From: Isoetes taiwanensis | Taxonomy: Eukaryota; Streptophyta; Lycopodiopsida; Isoetales; Isoetaceae | Direction of reading: 5' to 3' | DNA length: 64,000 nt | Assembly (NCBI GenBank): GCA_021234155.1 | Contig: JAJEKV010000033.1 | Coordinates: 5,074,635-5,138,634, forward strand | In this document: one piece after another, positions 1 to 9,805 of the stretch | Layout: the number at the start of each line of letters is the position of its first letter | How positions within the stretch are numbered: the stretch's first letter is position 1 | Notes under the pieces: generated by a model | Told to the model about the DNA's origin: nothing | The model's input: the letters and a program-made list of their open reading frames with translations, nothing else | The model's database searches: none | Position numbers and translations under genes: made by a program

Positions 1-2653
1 TTCGGCCTCAAGTGGCATCATCCCACACTCTACCAACATCATATCGTATGGTGTTTGCATTTTGGTACCTAGCTCCGTATGAAAAAATTTCTTTTGTATC
101 TTTTCTACTTTTTTCCAGCTGTCATTAGCAAGGCCTGGCCCCCAGACTTCACACCCATATAGCACAACAGTTTGCACCAATACCTTGTATAACATGCGCT
201 TCATCTCAAAATTCCATACCTCAGCGTGCACACACTTTTTTTGCATAGCATATAGTGCCTTTAAGCCCGCATTCACTCTATGCTCAACTGCTTGGTTCCA
301 GTTGGGGCTCTTATCTACGTTCACCCCCAGATATTTGTAGTTATCTACCACCTCCACGTGTTTGCCCATATATTGTAGCTGAATGTGATCGGTCTTACTT
401 GCTCCAAATACCACAACTTTGGTCTTATCCAAATTCACCTGCATACCCTGATTACTACAGAATGTCTCCAATGCATCTAAGTGTCTTTGCATCCCTTGTA
501 TGCTCCGAGATAGCAAAGCAATATCATCAGCATACAGTAAGAGCCTGAGAACATATCCATACAGAGGTGTGCCATCTCCCCCATGTGCTCCTATCCATTC
601 TTCCAACTGGTCTATGAATAACCCAAATAGAGTAGGTGATAAGGGGCACCCCTGCTTCACACCCATATTGCTCTCTACTACCTCGTCACAAAATTCCACA
701 AAAGGAAATGACAATTGCACAAGTACCCTATCATAGAGTACCCTTACCGCATGCCTGAGCTCCTTCGGGATACCAAGATCCACCATCCTATGTCCCAAAT
801 TTTCTCTATTCACCATATCGAAAGCCTTGCTAAAATCCACAAATATAGTGTACAACGGTTTCCTTTTCCCCACTACTGAGTCCATCATGGCCCTAAGAGT
901 AACCAAGTGATCGGTCGTGGACTTCTTGGGCCTAAAACCCGCCTGTCCCACCGCCCTGACATTATGGTCTTCTGCCCACATACTCACCTTGCTCTCCAGA
1001 ATAGATGCAAACAGTTTTGCATACAAGCTGCCCACCATGATAGTGCGATAGTTGCTCGGATCTTTTTTATCTCCTGATTTGTGCAATGGTACAATCCTGT
1101 TAACTTGCCATGACACAGGGAAGCCATCTGTCAAAGCTATATTAAACATATCTGCCAACTTATTCTCAACTGCTCCCCCCGCCCATTTAAGTAGTTCATG
1201 CCCGGTCAGGGTCGCAAGCATGAGCCGCTTTGCCATTAGCAAGACTCTTGAGCCCCCCTCCCCCCTCCCGCACATCCTCTACAGTGAATGTCAGCATATC
1301 TGCTATAGTATCTGTATCATCTGCCATCTTTTTGCCCCCGGGCACGTCATAAAGCTTGCGCACATGCGCCATAAGCATCTCTACTCGCAATTCATTATCC
1401 GCATATTTCAAAGGTTTGAGTCGCTTCCAGAATTTTTTTGGGTCTACCAACAACTCTTTTACCATCTTCTCATGTTTCCTGTATAGATTCACTCTCTTTT
1501 TGTTTTTTATCAGCTTCATGTACTCCTTTCTTTCCCGTGCCTTAGCTGCTCCATGTGATGATTTGAATTTTTCCCGCTGTCGCTTGCATTCCATGTCAAA
1601 CCAGCCATTGCAAGGCAATCCCATCCTTTGGCGATAAGAGACAAAACAACTGTCCGCTGATTGAAGCAAAATATTAGTCAACGCATCACTTATCTCCTGT
1701 AATGAGTTCGGCCATACAAAAGCCTTAGCTTTCTCCTCGCACATATCACTGTATTTCTCCGCCTTATCATATCTCAGCTGCATCTGTTGTTTTTTGGTCG
1801 TATCAGCCCGTTGCACGCCTTGCAATTGCACCCTTATTTCAATAAATATCGGCACATGGTCCGAATTTTCATTCTCATCCCCAACGGATATGCTAACAAT
1901 ATGTTCTCCAAAGGAAGGTTTAGCAATGATATAGTCTACCACGCTTGCGTTTTTACAAGTGCATTTACCCGATCTCGGATATCTTGTTGTGCCATTGAAA
2001 ATTACCATGTCAAAACCACTACACATATGTAGAACATGCCGGCCTTGCGGAGTTGGCCATTTCACCAAGTCGTCAGATATCCTATTCCACCCAGTTTTCT
2101 CAAGCTCACCATTATCCATCATCTCCAACCACTCCTCATTCCCATCTGGGCTTACCAATGCTGCTTGGTTATTACCAGTGCGTCCATTAAAATCCCCCAA
2201 TAGCAAGACTTCCCCTGTTCTACTCAGTGCCAGAATATCCTGCTCTAAGTGGAAAAATGGGTCATCCCTATCAAGATCCCCCTTGTCATACACCGGTGAA
2301 TCCCTGGGCGGAAAATAACAGCCAGCAACATATATTTTGCTTGTCCTACCAGCCAGCTCAATCCAAATACTCTGCGGTGATGCCTTGTGCCTTAGCACCT
2401 CTATTGCATGCGCAATTTCATTCCTAGCATAGCAAGCAATACGTCCAAAACTTTTAAGCCTCCATCCCTTATTGTTCCAAACAGAATGTAACAAAGTAAA
2501 ACCAAAAATATCTGGCAGACCTTTCTCCTCATGTTCACATGTTTCCAGGAAAAAAATTATATCAACATTATCTAAAACTTCTGACATGGTAAATATCTTA
2601 CTATTTCTTAATGTGTTTATGTTCCAACAAGCTAACCTGGCAGTCGATATTTG
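1..2653 (-). pseudogene. LINE-A ORF2: AP endonuclease plus reverse transcriptase, frameshifted
   Basis: The reading frame begins right after the ORF1 amber stop. The endonuclease domain shows the usual motifs in order: WNINT (metal-binding Asn), FFLETCEH (catalytic Glu), LLLGDFNGRTG (Asp and Asn) and a terminal SDHVPIF (Asp-His). A linker rich in Lys and Arg follows. The frame closes at 1196 (ending ACDPDRA) but resumes one base out of phase with HELLKWAGGAVENK, so a single indel near 1190-1200 breaks the ORF. The reverse transcriptase continues to the left edge with SGDKKDPSNYRTI, VDFSKAFDMV, MGVKQGCPLSPTLFGL and the catalytic LLLYADDIALLS. The C-terminal zinc region lies outside the window. 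The first ATG-started stretch is 2587 to 1196, but WNINT lies upstream of it, so 2587 is probably not the real start. Confidence 0.88.
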
Positions 2654-4060
2654 CTATGCATCTTCTATCACCGCCTTACCTCCTCTCCAGTATGCGCGCT
2701 TTCCAGATGCCCGGGCTTCCTTCATCTTTAAAATGTCATCTTTCCTTTGCTGAAACTGAATTTTAGTCAAGTCATCATTTACCCAGATGTATTGCCCCCT
2801 TAGCAAAGATCGCTTCTGCATAATCCTCGTCTTAGCCTCCTTGCCTGCACACTTCACCAATATGTTGCGGGTACCTTCACCTTTCTTCCCAACGCGGTAT
2901 GCATCCAATATCTTTACTTGTATTTGCATCTTTTCAGCCATAAATTGTTGCACAGTTTCTATAGTGTTCTCATTATCTTTTTCTGGCAGTCCGGCTATTC
3001 TGAGATTATTCGCCTTGAGTTCTCGCTCATGCATATCAGTTAGCTGCTCCAATTTATCGTTCAATGTATCTATTGCTTCTTGAAAACCCTCATTGCTTGT
3101 TTCACCGTGCAAATGATTGAGATTGTTTATCATATTTTCAGAGTCCTTTTGGTTCAGCGGCGCCACCGTCATGCCTGCTACTTGCTGTCTTAACTCATAG
3201 TTCTCATGTTTCAGTGATAGTAGAGACTCGTTCATACCTTGAAGAATTTTTAGCATTTGAGACTGCTGCGCTGATGCTTCTCTTCTTGCCTGCTCCGCTT
3301 CCTTTCTAGATTGTTCCATGGAGTCCAAGATTTTCATCATGACTGTAAGAAGCTGGCCCATAATCATTTCGCCTGTGAAGCCTCCACCTGCGATGCCTCC
3401 AAATGCTGCTGGACAACTCGGCCCTGCACCTATTGCAGAAAATGGGTACCCATTTCCCTGTCCAACTCCTGCTGGGTTGCACAGATGCTTCCACTGTATA
3501 CCATCCGTGGCCTCCAAGTCTTCTGATTCATTTCCTATGGGGATTCTCTGTTTTTCTGAACTGCAGTCAGATGTGACCACATACCTCTTCGTATTTTCTC
3601 CATCTATTTCCCTGCTGCCAAACACAGATCCAGACCCATTCTTGTTTCCAGAGGAAGTCACGTTTCCATCTATTCCCTGTTTCGAAGACCCATTCTTGTT
3701 TTTTTTACCAGAGGAAGCCGCAAATGCGACCTCCCTATTTTCTGCATCTGTCTTGCCTTCACCAGAAACCAGAGAAGTGCTATCAGCATCAGCATCGAAA
3801 TCATCAGCATCGAAATCATCAGCATCGAACTGTTTTCCATCACGGCCGGACCCCTTCTTGTTTTTTTCAACAGATAAAGCCACCTGCGCGACCTCCCTAT
3901 TTGCCACAGAGTCACCAGAAGATGCCGGAAATGCCCTAGTTGCTGCTTTAGCATCGATCCTCAGAATCGTGGTCCGGTGGACCCGGGACAACAATAGGCG
4001 CCAGGATGTGCCATCAGAGGAGACTTTTTTTGCCCTAGTTTTTTTTGCCGCCATCGCCAT
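2654..4060 (-). CDS. LINE-A ORF1 protein, L1 ORF1p-like
   Basis: ORF1 of the LINE, a likely RNA-binding chaperone of the retrotransposition particle. I start it at the ATG at 4060 (MAMAAKK), just inside the GA tract. The frame stays open further upstream to 4255 only because the tract encodes repeated Ser-Leu. The protein is about 468 residues. The N-terminal half is acidic and Lys/Ser-rich with internal repeats ([10 protein letters not shown]; copies of an R-EVA...KKNKNGS unit). The middle is a coiled coil rich in Glu, Gln and Arg. The C-terminal 130 residues match the L1 ORF1p-type fold: LRIAGLPE, then [10 protein letters not shown], then [16 protein letters not shown], then a WVNDDLTK and [12 protein letters not shown] ending. 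The ORF has no internal stop. It ends at TAG followed directly by in-frame ORF2 sequence. Confidence 0.8.
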   Translation of the reverse strand: MAMAAKKTRAKKVSSDGTSWRLLLSRVHRTTILRIDAKAATRAFPASSGDSVANREVAQVALSVEKNKKGSGRDGKQFDADDFDADDFDADADSTSLVSGEGKTDAENREVAFAASSGKKNKNGSSKQGIDGNVTSSGNKNGSGSVFGSREIDGENTKRYVVTSDCSSEKQRIPIGNESEDLEATDGIQWKHLCNPAGVGQGNGYPFSAIGAGPSCPAAFGGIAGGGFTGEMIMGQLLTVMMKILDSMEQSRKEAEQARREASAQQSQMLKILQGMNESLLSLKHENYELRQQVAGMTVAPLNQKDSENMINNLNHLHGETSNEGFQEAIDTLNDKLEQLTDMHERELKANNLRIAGLPEKDNENTIETVQQFMAEKMQIQVKILDAYRVGKKGEGTRNILVKCAGKEAKTRIMQKRSLLRGQYIWVNDDLTKIQFQQRKDDILKMKEARASGKRAYWRGGKAVIEDA

Positions 4061-4063
4061 CGC

Positions 4064-4066
<3 letters not shown>

Positions 4067-4158
<92 letters not shown>
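4067..4158. repeat. (GA)46 microsatellite
   Basis: Uninterrupted GA dinucleotide tract of 92 bp. It lies between the ATG of LINE-A ORF1 (4060) and the left end of the Harbinger-like element (4163). Confidence 0.97.
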
Positions 4159-4161
<3 letters not shown>

Positions 4162-4234
4162 TGGCCACATGTCCACTTAGAGATGACGAGAGAGAATACG
4201 AGAGATGAGAGATGGGGGAGAGATGGGAGAGATG

Positions 4235-4262
4235 GGTGAGAGTGGGAAAACCCAACTCTCAC
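4235..4262. repeat. Hairpin inverted repeat inside left end of Harbinger-like element
   Basis: GGTGAGAGT and ACTCTCACC form nine-base arms, with an inner GGG/CCC pairing across an A-rich loop. Confidence 0.75.
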
Positions 4263-4276
4263 CTCGAGAGATGATT

Positions 4277-4300
4277 CGCCCCTAACAGCTGTTAGGGGCG
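4277..4300. repeat. Perfect 24-bp palindrome
   Basis: CGCCCCTAACAG followed directly by its reverse complement CTGTTAGGGGCG, about 115 bp inside the left end of the Harbinger-like element. It could be a transposase or Myb-protein binding site. Confidence 0.85.
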
Positions 4301-4599
4301 TTTTCATTGCCCACTAACCAAACAATTAGCCTTAATTTTCGCTGCCTGAAAAAACTACCCGAAATGTTTCCCACACCGAATATCAGGGGCGCCATTTCCC
4401 CTGTTTCTTGATCTTCAAGGCCGCCTTATTCTCTTGCTCCAAGTATCCAATTCCTCGAAGCAATTAGCCGATTACGATCCAGGTATTCATCCGATCACGC
4501 AGGCATTTTCATTATGTTTTTTGTGCATTCGTTAATTAATTTCTGATCGGCAATTTCCTTTTATGTCGTCCTTATTCCCAATCAATTAATTGGATTCAG

Positions 4600-5787
4600 A
4601 TGTCTAAGGCCTCTCGATCTGCTTTGCCAGCAATCAGCAAGCCTTTCGTGCCTCCTAGGATTGAAAAAATGGCACCAAGAAGGACCCGGAAAATGACAGG
4701 CCAGATCTCCATGGATGTGCAATTGGAGACTAATTCTGAGCCAATTCCCACTTCAAGACAGTCAAAAGAAAAGAGATCCAAGCGTGTATTCAGCGAAATT
4801 CAGGCACCCTCCAATATTGTGAGTGAATCTATAGAAACCGATTCTGCTTTGGCTATTGTTGTGCATGAGCAGGAAAATTCGAAAGTGATAGACACAAAGA
4901 ATAGGAAGTCCCCTGTGCAATGGACAGATCACGGTGTCTCGACATTCCTCAATCTCCTGAACGAGATGAAATTGGTAACCGGAGGCACCCTCAACCTCTC
5001 CAACACACAGTGGAGGGAAATTATGATGAAATTGCAGCCCTTTGTTGGGGGTTTAGTGGAGCTGAGACAACTAAAGAACAAATGGGATAAGCTGCAAGCT
5101 AAATTTAAAGATGAGAAGGAGGCTTGTAGCCATACGGTTCTCGAACCATCAAGTTGGCGATGGTATGACGTAATGGAAGAAGTTAAATATGGTGTTACCT
5201 CGATAATCCAATACCGGTCTTTGGTGATGATGGTGAATTTGGCAATGAAGCTTTTAGGTCGCGACTTGCATGCCAATTACTCGAAATCTTTCATGAATGG
5301 CGGTTTCTTTGAAATCGTTGGAAAGAATGCAACATTTGAAGACCAATTTGCTGATCCACCCAATTCAAACAATGATGTTAACACGGGAAATCCAAGCAGT
5401 CCAGTGATGCCAGAAATTCCAATGAATAGGACACCCACAGGAAACCAGACAGATTCTTCAAGTCCTAGATCAGCAGCATGTAATCAGCCTGGAGTTTGTG
5501 GAAAACCTACAAGTAGAAAGAAGTCCAGGTTGCAAATAGATGAGGACATTGCAATGGGAATATCACAGATGGCAAGCACATTTGGGGACACAGAGGTGAA
5601 GAAATTAGATTTTCTGAAAGAAGAAAGTGCAAGAAAAATTGAGTTGGTCAGGGAATTGGAAACAATAAGATCTGCAAACAGTCTGAAAATTGCAGAGTCA
5701 ATGGCTGCAATGACTCAAAGCATATGTGAAATGACAAAGGAGACCTTGCTCGAAATTGCCAAACTTGCTGCCAAAAACAAGGAATAA
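4600..5787 (+). CDS. Myb/SANT-like DNA-binding protein of Harbinger-like element
   Basis: A single-exon ORF of 395 residues from ATG at 4600. Residues about 105-200 form a Myb/SANT-like (Myb_DNA-bind_3 type) domain with the spaced tryptophans of the fold: VQWTDHGVSTFLNLL, NTQWREIMMKL, LKNKWDKLQAKF and SSWRWYDVM. The C-terminal third is rich in Lys, Glu and Met and is probably coiled coil (KKLDFLKEESARKIELVREL). In PIF/Harbinger elements a second protein of this kind binds the termini and carries the transposase into the nucleus; I assume the same role here. Unlike the transposase of this element, the ORF is intact. Confidence 0.78.
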   Translation: MSKASRSALPAISKPFVPPRIEKMAPRRTRKMTGQISMDVQLETNSEPIPTSRQSKEKRSKRVFSEIQAPSNIVSESIETDSALAIVVHEQENSKVIDTKNRKSPVQWTDHGVSTFLNLLNEMKLVTGGTLNLSNTQWREIMMKLQPFVGGLVELRQLKNKWDKLQAKFKDEKEACSHTVLEPSSWRWYDVMEEVKYGVTSIIQYRSLVMMVNLAMKLLGRDLHANYSKSFMNGGFFEIVGKNATFEDQFADPPNSNNDVNTGNPSSPVMPEIPMNRTPTGNQTDSSSPRSAACNQPGVCGKPTSRKKSRLQIDEDIAMGISQMASTFGDTEVKKLDFLKEESARKIELVRELETIRSANSLKIAESMAAMTQSICEMTKETLLEIAKLAAKNKE

Positions 5788-5985
5788 AGGTTCGTTTTCA
5801 GTTATTTGCTTTTTGGAATTTCCTTTTTGGAACAGTCACAAAATCATCCAGTATTCTTAAATATTAAAGAAGTTGTACAGCCCTATTATTTTAGCATTAA
5901 ATATTGCCTTCTAGTCACAGTCATCCAAATTCGTAAAGGCTACTTAAGCTCCCTCCAATTCTTGCATGCAAGCCCCTTCGACAAT

Positions 5986-6609
5986 ATGGAGAGAGTCGTG
6001 AACCGAAAGCGCCAACGCTCTCCTAGCCGAAGCTCCTCTTCTTCGAGTTCCTCTTCTTCGAGTTCCTCTTCTTCGAATTCCTATCAAACTCCACCCACCA
6101 CATCTTCATCTTCCTCCGAGAAGCCCTACTATTCTGACCATGATACCTGGCCTACCTCCAGTGATGAGGTTCTTCCAGACAGCAGTGGGGATTCTCTGCA
6201 GTTTAGTGACCCGCCTGTCAGCTTAGAGAATATTTTTCAGGAAAATCAAGAAGACTCTTCGGACGAAGTGGAGCAAGAAGAAAGCGAGTTTTCATCTCCC
6301 ACTGTCCAGCCAAGAGACCCTGAAGTTGAAGTTATGTCTCACAAGGTTATTCATGGCAGCTTCAGTAAGGAGACCACTTCAGTTTTTATTCGAATGGGCA
6401 TTTCCGTGGATCAGGAGGTTTTGGAATGGGCAGCAAATTCTGCAAACAACCGTACAGGGCATATGGAGTGTGTATATTTGAAGCTACAGGAAATGTGGTG
6501 CCTCCATCAAATTCGTAGTCCAACCTTTCCTTGTGATCTGTGTCCCCTTTCTATCACGAATCGACTCTCCTACACTTCTTTTTTTTTTGTTATGCATTTT
6601 CTTTTATAA
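5986..6609 (+). CDS. Ser-rich acidic ORF in Harbinger-like element, function unknown
   Basis: A 207-residue ORF from ATG at 5986, about 200 bp after the Myb/SANT gene and on the same strand. The N-terminus is basic (NRKRQRSPSRSS) and is followed by poly-Ser encoded by repeated TCTTC units. The middle is acidic (SSDEVEQEESEF). The end, near MGISVDQEVLEWAANSANN, could be a small helical domain. The frame ends in a low-complexity T-rich stretch, so the real product may be spliced there. I do not recognise the family. It could be an additional exon of the Myb/SANT gene or a third element gene. Confidence 0.4.
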   Translation: MERVVNRKRQRSPSRSSSSSSSSSSSSSSSNSYQTPPTTSSSSSEKPYYSDHDTWPTSSDEVLPDSSGDSLQFSDPPVSLENIFQENQEDSSDEVEQEESEFSSPTVQPRDPEVEVMSHKVIHGSFSKETTSVFIRMGISVDQEVLEWAANSANNRTGHMECVYLKLQEMWCLHQIRSPTFPCDLCPLSITNRLSYTSFFFVMHFLL

Positions 6610-7127
6610 AAATGCCTTTGTTTCTGTTAAATGGCATGGCTGCCATTCTTTTTTCTCATATGATTGCTCGGAAACCCGGCGGTTGAAAACAAATGCCAAT
6701 GTGTATTCATGCAGATTTCCTGGTATCATTGGAAGGTGTGCAGACTTGTTTTTAGTATAGTGAAGTCATTTGACTCACTTAGAATGTTTCTGGCAGCTCA
6801 AATGCTCAAATATTTTGAACAGGGCTTTATATGCCCATGTAATCTTTTTTTATGAATATAAACTTCTTTTTTCAAACTTGTTTGTGTACAAATGATTTTT
6901 CCTGCTCTTGTAAGTTCTCTAATTGTGAAGTCACAGGACTCACTAATTCTGTAACAGGTTGTTCAGTATTTCTAAGTGAAATGTTTTGAGGCTGTAAATG
7001 GAAACTTAGTTCTAAACTCAATCACTTATTTATCATAATGTAAGAAATGCCTGACAAATAAGTAAAGATAGCGAGATGGATAAGAATTGACATTTGAATT
7101 TAATATTTTTTGTCTACAAAAAAACAA
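6610..7127. other. Internal Harbinger-element spacer, no gene seen
   Basis: AT-rich sequence between the two convergent gene blocks of the transposon. No supported ORF or repeat was recognised. Confidence 0.5.
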
Positions 7128-8477
7128 TCACAGGATCACATGTCCATCCAGATTTTCAAATAACACGTGCCTCATTTGATCACCTTGTTTTTTTAATGAC
7201 ATGTTCATGGCTTCTGTTTCATAGTAGTAAATTGGTGGAGGATCATCCTCAATTGGCAGCATGTCCCAGCCCTTGTGTTCCATTATACAGAAGTTCCAAA
7301 GAACACAACATGCGTGTATGATCTTGGAAGCTTTGGCAACATGCACCCGCAAGTGTTTGAGTGCAATTTTTCCTTAACAATCCCAAATCCATTCTCCACA
7401 CACACTCTGCCCCTACAAATCCTTTTGTTGAACTTACCATAAGCACCCTGATTTTGAGGAAAAACTTTAAGGAGAATGGGCCTGCTAGAATAGGCTGAGT
7501 CACCTAATAGAAGAGGTGGAATATTTACCTGAACATCTTGATCAGTAGGCTGCCCCTTCTTCAGTTTTCTGCCACTAAGAGTCACCTTGGTTCTTGCAAA
7601 ATTTGTTTGGAGGCAATTTTGTTATAGATGGAGCTCTTCTTGAACTGGTTTGAATCATGGACTGAACCTGTTCTTGTTACACAAACATTTATAAAAAGTC
7701 TGCTATGTGTCACAATTCCTTGCATGAGACATGAATGCCTCTTATGTCTGCTGTAATAGTCTTCCCCATTGTCTTTTTTTTTTGGTTTCCTCCATAAAAA
7801 AATATGGGATCCGATCAATCGCACCATATATATTGGGCAACCCCTTTGCATCATGGAATTCCTTAATGCACTGAATTAATCTTGCACCTGTAGGCATTGC
7901 AACAAAACGTTTGTAAAGCATTGTCTTCGAAGCCAAAACAAGCGTGATTTTCTTGGTATATTTCTGTACTGTTGCTTTCCCAACATAAAATCTCTGACCG
8001 ACATGTAAGGGCATATCCCCGTGTGCAAGAAAATAGAACCATAGCAACCGCTTTCACGGATCAACAGGGGGCTTACTTTAATACCGGGCTGACAAGATAG
8101 GGCACAATTAAACCTACCAATCTCTCAAATGTGGCTCTCTTCATCCTCAGAAAATTGGTGCCACATATCATCTTCAAAGGAAGCTATACAATTCCATGCG
8201 TGGTTATCAATATTATCCCATTGTGTTCTCTCGCCTTGGAGCAATCCAAAATCTTCTTGGTGGTCTTCTAACCTGCTTTGGAACCCGCAACCATTAACGC
8301 CGTAGATGCGCAAAAAAAACATACCATTGTTGTCTTCTAAAACATCATCATCGAATCGGTCATTGGATCTTCGAGCTCATTGAGTTCCAATAGCTGCAAA
8401 CAGTATCTCTGTAATGCAAATCCGAGTGTCAAAGCACGAAAAAGCATGGCAATCATACCAAGAATGACCGGATCCAT
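7128..8477 (-). pseudogene. HARBI1-type DDE transposase, multiply frameshifted
   Basis: Transposase (DDE_Tnp_4 type endonuclease) of the Harbinger-like element. The start is taken at ATG 8477 (MDPVILGMIAMLFRAL), because the second copy at 17256 begins the same way. Recognisable blocks in order are NIDNHAWNCIASFEDDMWHQF, a helix-turn-helix-like VGKATVQKYTK, then GLPNIYGAIDR, the HSCLMQGIV and GSVHDSNQF blocks around the second acidic residue, and LLLGDSAYSSRPIL followed by VENGFGIVKEK around the last. These blocks lie in at least four different frames with several stops, so this copy cannot make an active transposase. Confidence 0.8.
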
Positions 8478-8807
8478 GGTTTAGTGGCCGGAATCGAAAG
8501 AATGGGGAGGGAAAACTATAAATGAATTATCCCACATAGCCCAGAACCAAGAAATACTGGGGCTTGAATATCCCACAATTTGGCGCCCGAATTGAACGTT
8601 ACGATCGAATTATCCCACATTTTCTCTCGTCGGCCGGAATTGATGCTTGATCGAAAATCCGGCAAACAACAAAAAATCTGCCAATAACAGAGGCTGTTAA
8701 GCCTCGAGAGACAATCGTCTCTCCTCTCCTCCCAAAAAAATACGTATATTTCGGGGAGGAACCGTATGTCACGAGAGATGGATTTTTTTACGGGCATGTG
8801 GCCGACG

Positions 8808-8809
<2 letters not shown>

Positions 8810-8842
<33 letters not shown>
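8810..8842. repeat. (GA)16 microsatellite
   Basis: The tract abuts the right end of the Harbinger-like element on one side and the presumed 3' end of a minus-strand LINE fragment on the other (sense: ACAATTCACTTCACTTCAC then TC repeats). It may be the LINE tail. Confidence 0.9.
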
Positions 8843-8845
<3 letters not shown>

Positions 8846-9582
8846 GAAGTGAAGTGAATTGTATTATTTCGTCTTGTCAAACCATTAGGCCTATAAGACT
8901 GTGTATAAGCTTAATACATCAAAAATCAAATATGTCATCATCTGGCAAAAACTCATCATCAAGTATTTCGTTGTCACTCTCCTCTATCTCATCTCCACTA
9001 GTTTCAATAACATGTTTAATTGCTACCTCCCTTAGTTCTATCAGTTCTAGTAGAAAGCTACCTACTAAAAAACTGGTGTAAATTAGACACTTTAATGCCA
9101 AACTTATCTCTCAAGGCTTGGTAAGCTGGACATCTTGTTATTGCATGTGCTTCGTCTTCTACCTCGTCACATCCGCATGCCCTGCAAGTCCGGTACTCCC
9201 ACTGTATGTTAAACCATCTTCCCACTTCTACATCCAGGTGGTGAGCGCTGAGTCGCATCCTGCAAATTGCATGTCTCTTGGACAAGGAAATATTCTCATT
9301 TAAATAGCTCATTCCTAGCAGCATAGGATTCATTTCCTTCCTATAGTGTGCCATTTTGACACCGGGTGCATACCAAACTCTTTCCCGCAATTTTTCCTGA
9401 ACCCATTCCCGAATTCTATTTTTATTTCTTGCCAAGTCTTGTATCAATATCCCCCATTTCCGTAACCAGACTATCCCATCTGCATACCACCCTTTGTCAA
9501 ATGTTGCTTTCAAGGGTAGCCTTGGGTAACTCTCTTCATCCAAATTTCCTATTCTGCTCAGATATGTTAAATATCTGCACAC
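8843..9582 (-). mobile_element. LINE ORF2 C-terminal fragment with 3' UTR
   Basis: The ORF from 9582 to 9058 encodes the carboxy end of a LINE ORF2. It contains RHAICRMRLSAHHLDVEVGRW and a zinc-binding CRACGCDEVEDEAHAITRC (C-x2-C...H-x4-C) like the ends of the LINEs at 16.5 and 47.7 kb. About 215 bp of 3' UTR follows, with a GACGAAATAAT motif close to the end, and then a GA/TC tract. The 5' side is cut at another GA tract (9587-9644). Confidence 0.75.

Positions 9583-9586
<4 letters not shown>

Positions 9587-9644
<58 letters not shown>
9587..9644. repeat. (AG)29 microsatellite
   Basis: A 58-bp dinucleotide tract between a LINE fragment and a minus-strand SINE. In the SINE's own direction it follows GACGTAAAAATA and therefore looks like the SINE tail. 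Confidence 0.93.
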
Positions 9645-9649
<5 letters not shown>

Positions 9650-9770
9650 TTACGTCATACCACGTTGGCAACATCCATGAGGACATATGACGGACCCCCA
9701 GAGACTTGAACACAAGATCTCTTAATTGCTAACCCAATGGACTAGCCACTAAAATGAACAAGGGGGAACA
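9645..9770 (-). mobile_element. tRNA-derived SINE
   Basis: On the minus strand there is a tRNA-like head with an RNA polymerase III box A (TAGTCCATTGG, at 9744-9734) and a box B (GTTCAAGTCTC, at 9711-9701) about 33 bp apart, as in a tRNA gene. A unique body follows, ending in GTGGTATGACGTAAAAATA and then a CT microsatellite. This 3' end resembles those of LINEs in this window. No acceptor stem closes around the head, so it is not a functional tRNA gene. Confidence 0.7.
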
Positions 9771-9805
9771 AGAGAGAGAGAGGGAGGGAGGGAGGGAGGG
9801 AGAGA
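9771..9805. repeat. (GA)n/(GGGA)n tract
   Basis: Short compound microsatellite just upstream (in the SINE's sense) of the SINE head. Confidence 0.85.

Larger units (their letters stand above)
1..4060 (-). mobile_element. L1-clade LINE (LINE-A), 3' part outside window
   Basis: Non-LTR retrotransposon read on the minus strand. It carries ORF1 (4060 to 2654), then an endonuclease and a reverse transcriptase domain running off the left window edge. ORF1 and ORF2 are in the same frame and are separated only by the TAG at 2654-2656. The 5' region runs into a (GA)46 tract (4067-4158) and then into the end of a Harbinger-like transposon, so the true 5' end of the LINE is not resolved. One frameshift near 1190-1200 shows that the copy is dead. 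The 3' tail is not in the window. Confidence 0.9.
4163..8803. mobile_element. PIF/Harbinger-like DNA transposon, about 4.64 kb
   Basis: The two gene types expected of the superfamily are present: a Myb/SANT-like DNA-binding protein on the plus strand and a HARBI1-type DDE transposase on the minus strand. The ends are assigned from the inverted motif GGCCACATG (4163-4171) and CATGTGGCC (8795-8803), each followed inward by CTCTCGT or GAGAGA-type sequence. A second copy of the same end is at 16915. Both ends abut (GA)n. I could not find the 3-bp TWA target duplication usual for this superfamily, so the exact termini remain uncertain. Confidence 0.72.

Noticed and set aside
4069-4255. N-terminal Ser-Leu extension of LINE-A ORF1 and mirrored Arg-Glu ORFs
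   Set aside because: They are translations of the (GA)46 tract. The Met-Ala-Met-Ala-Ala-Lys-Lys start at 4060 is more plausible.
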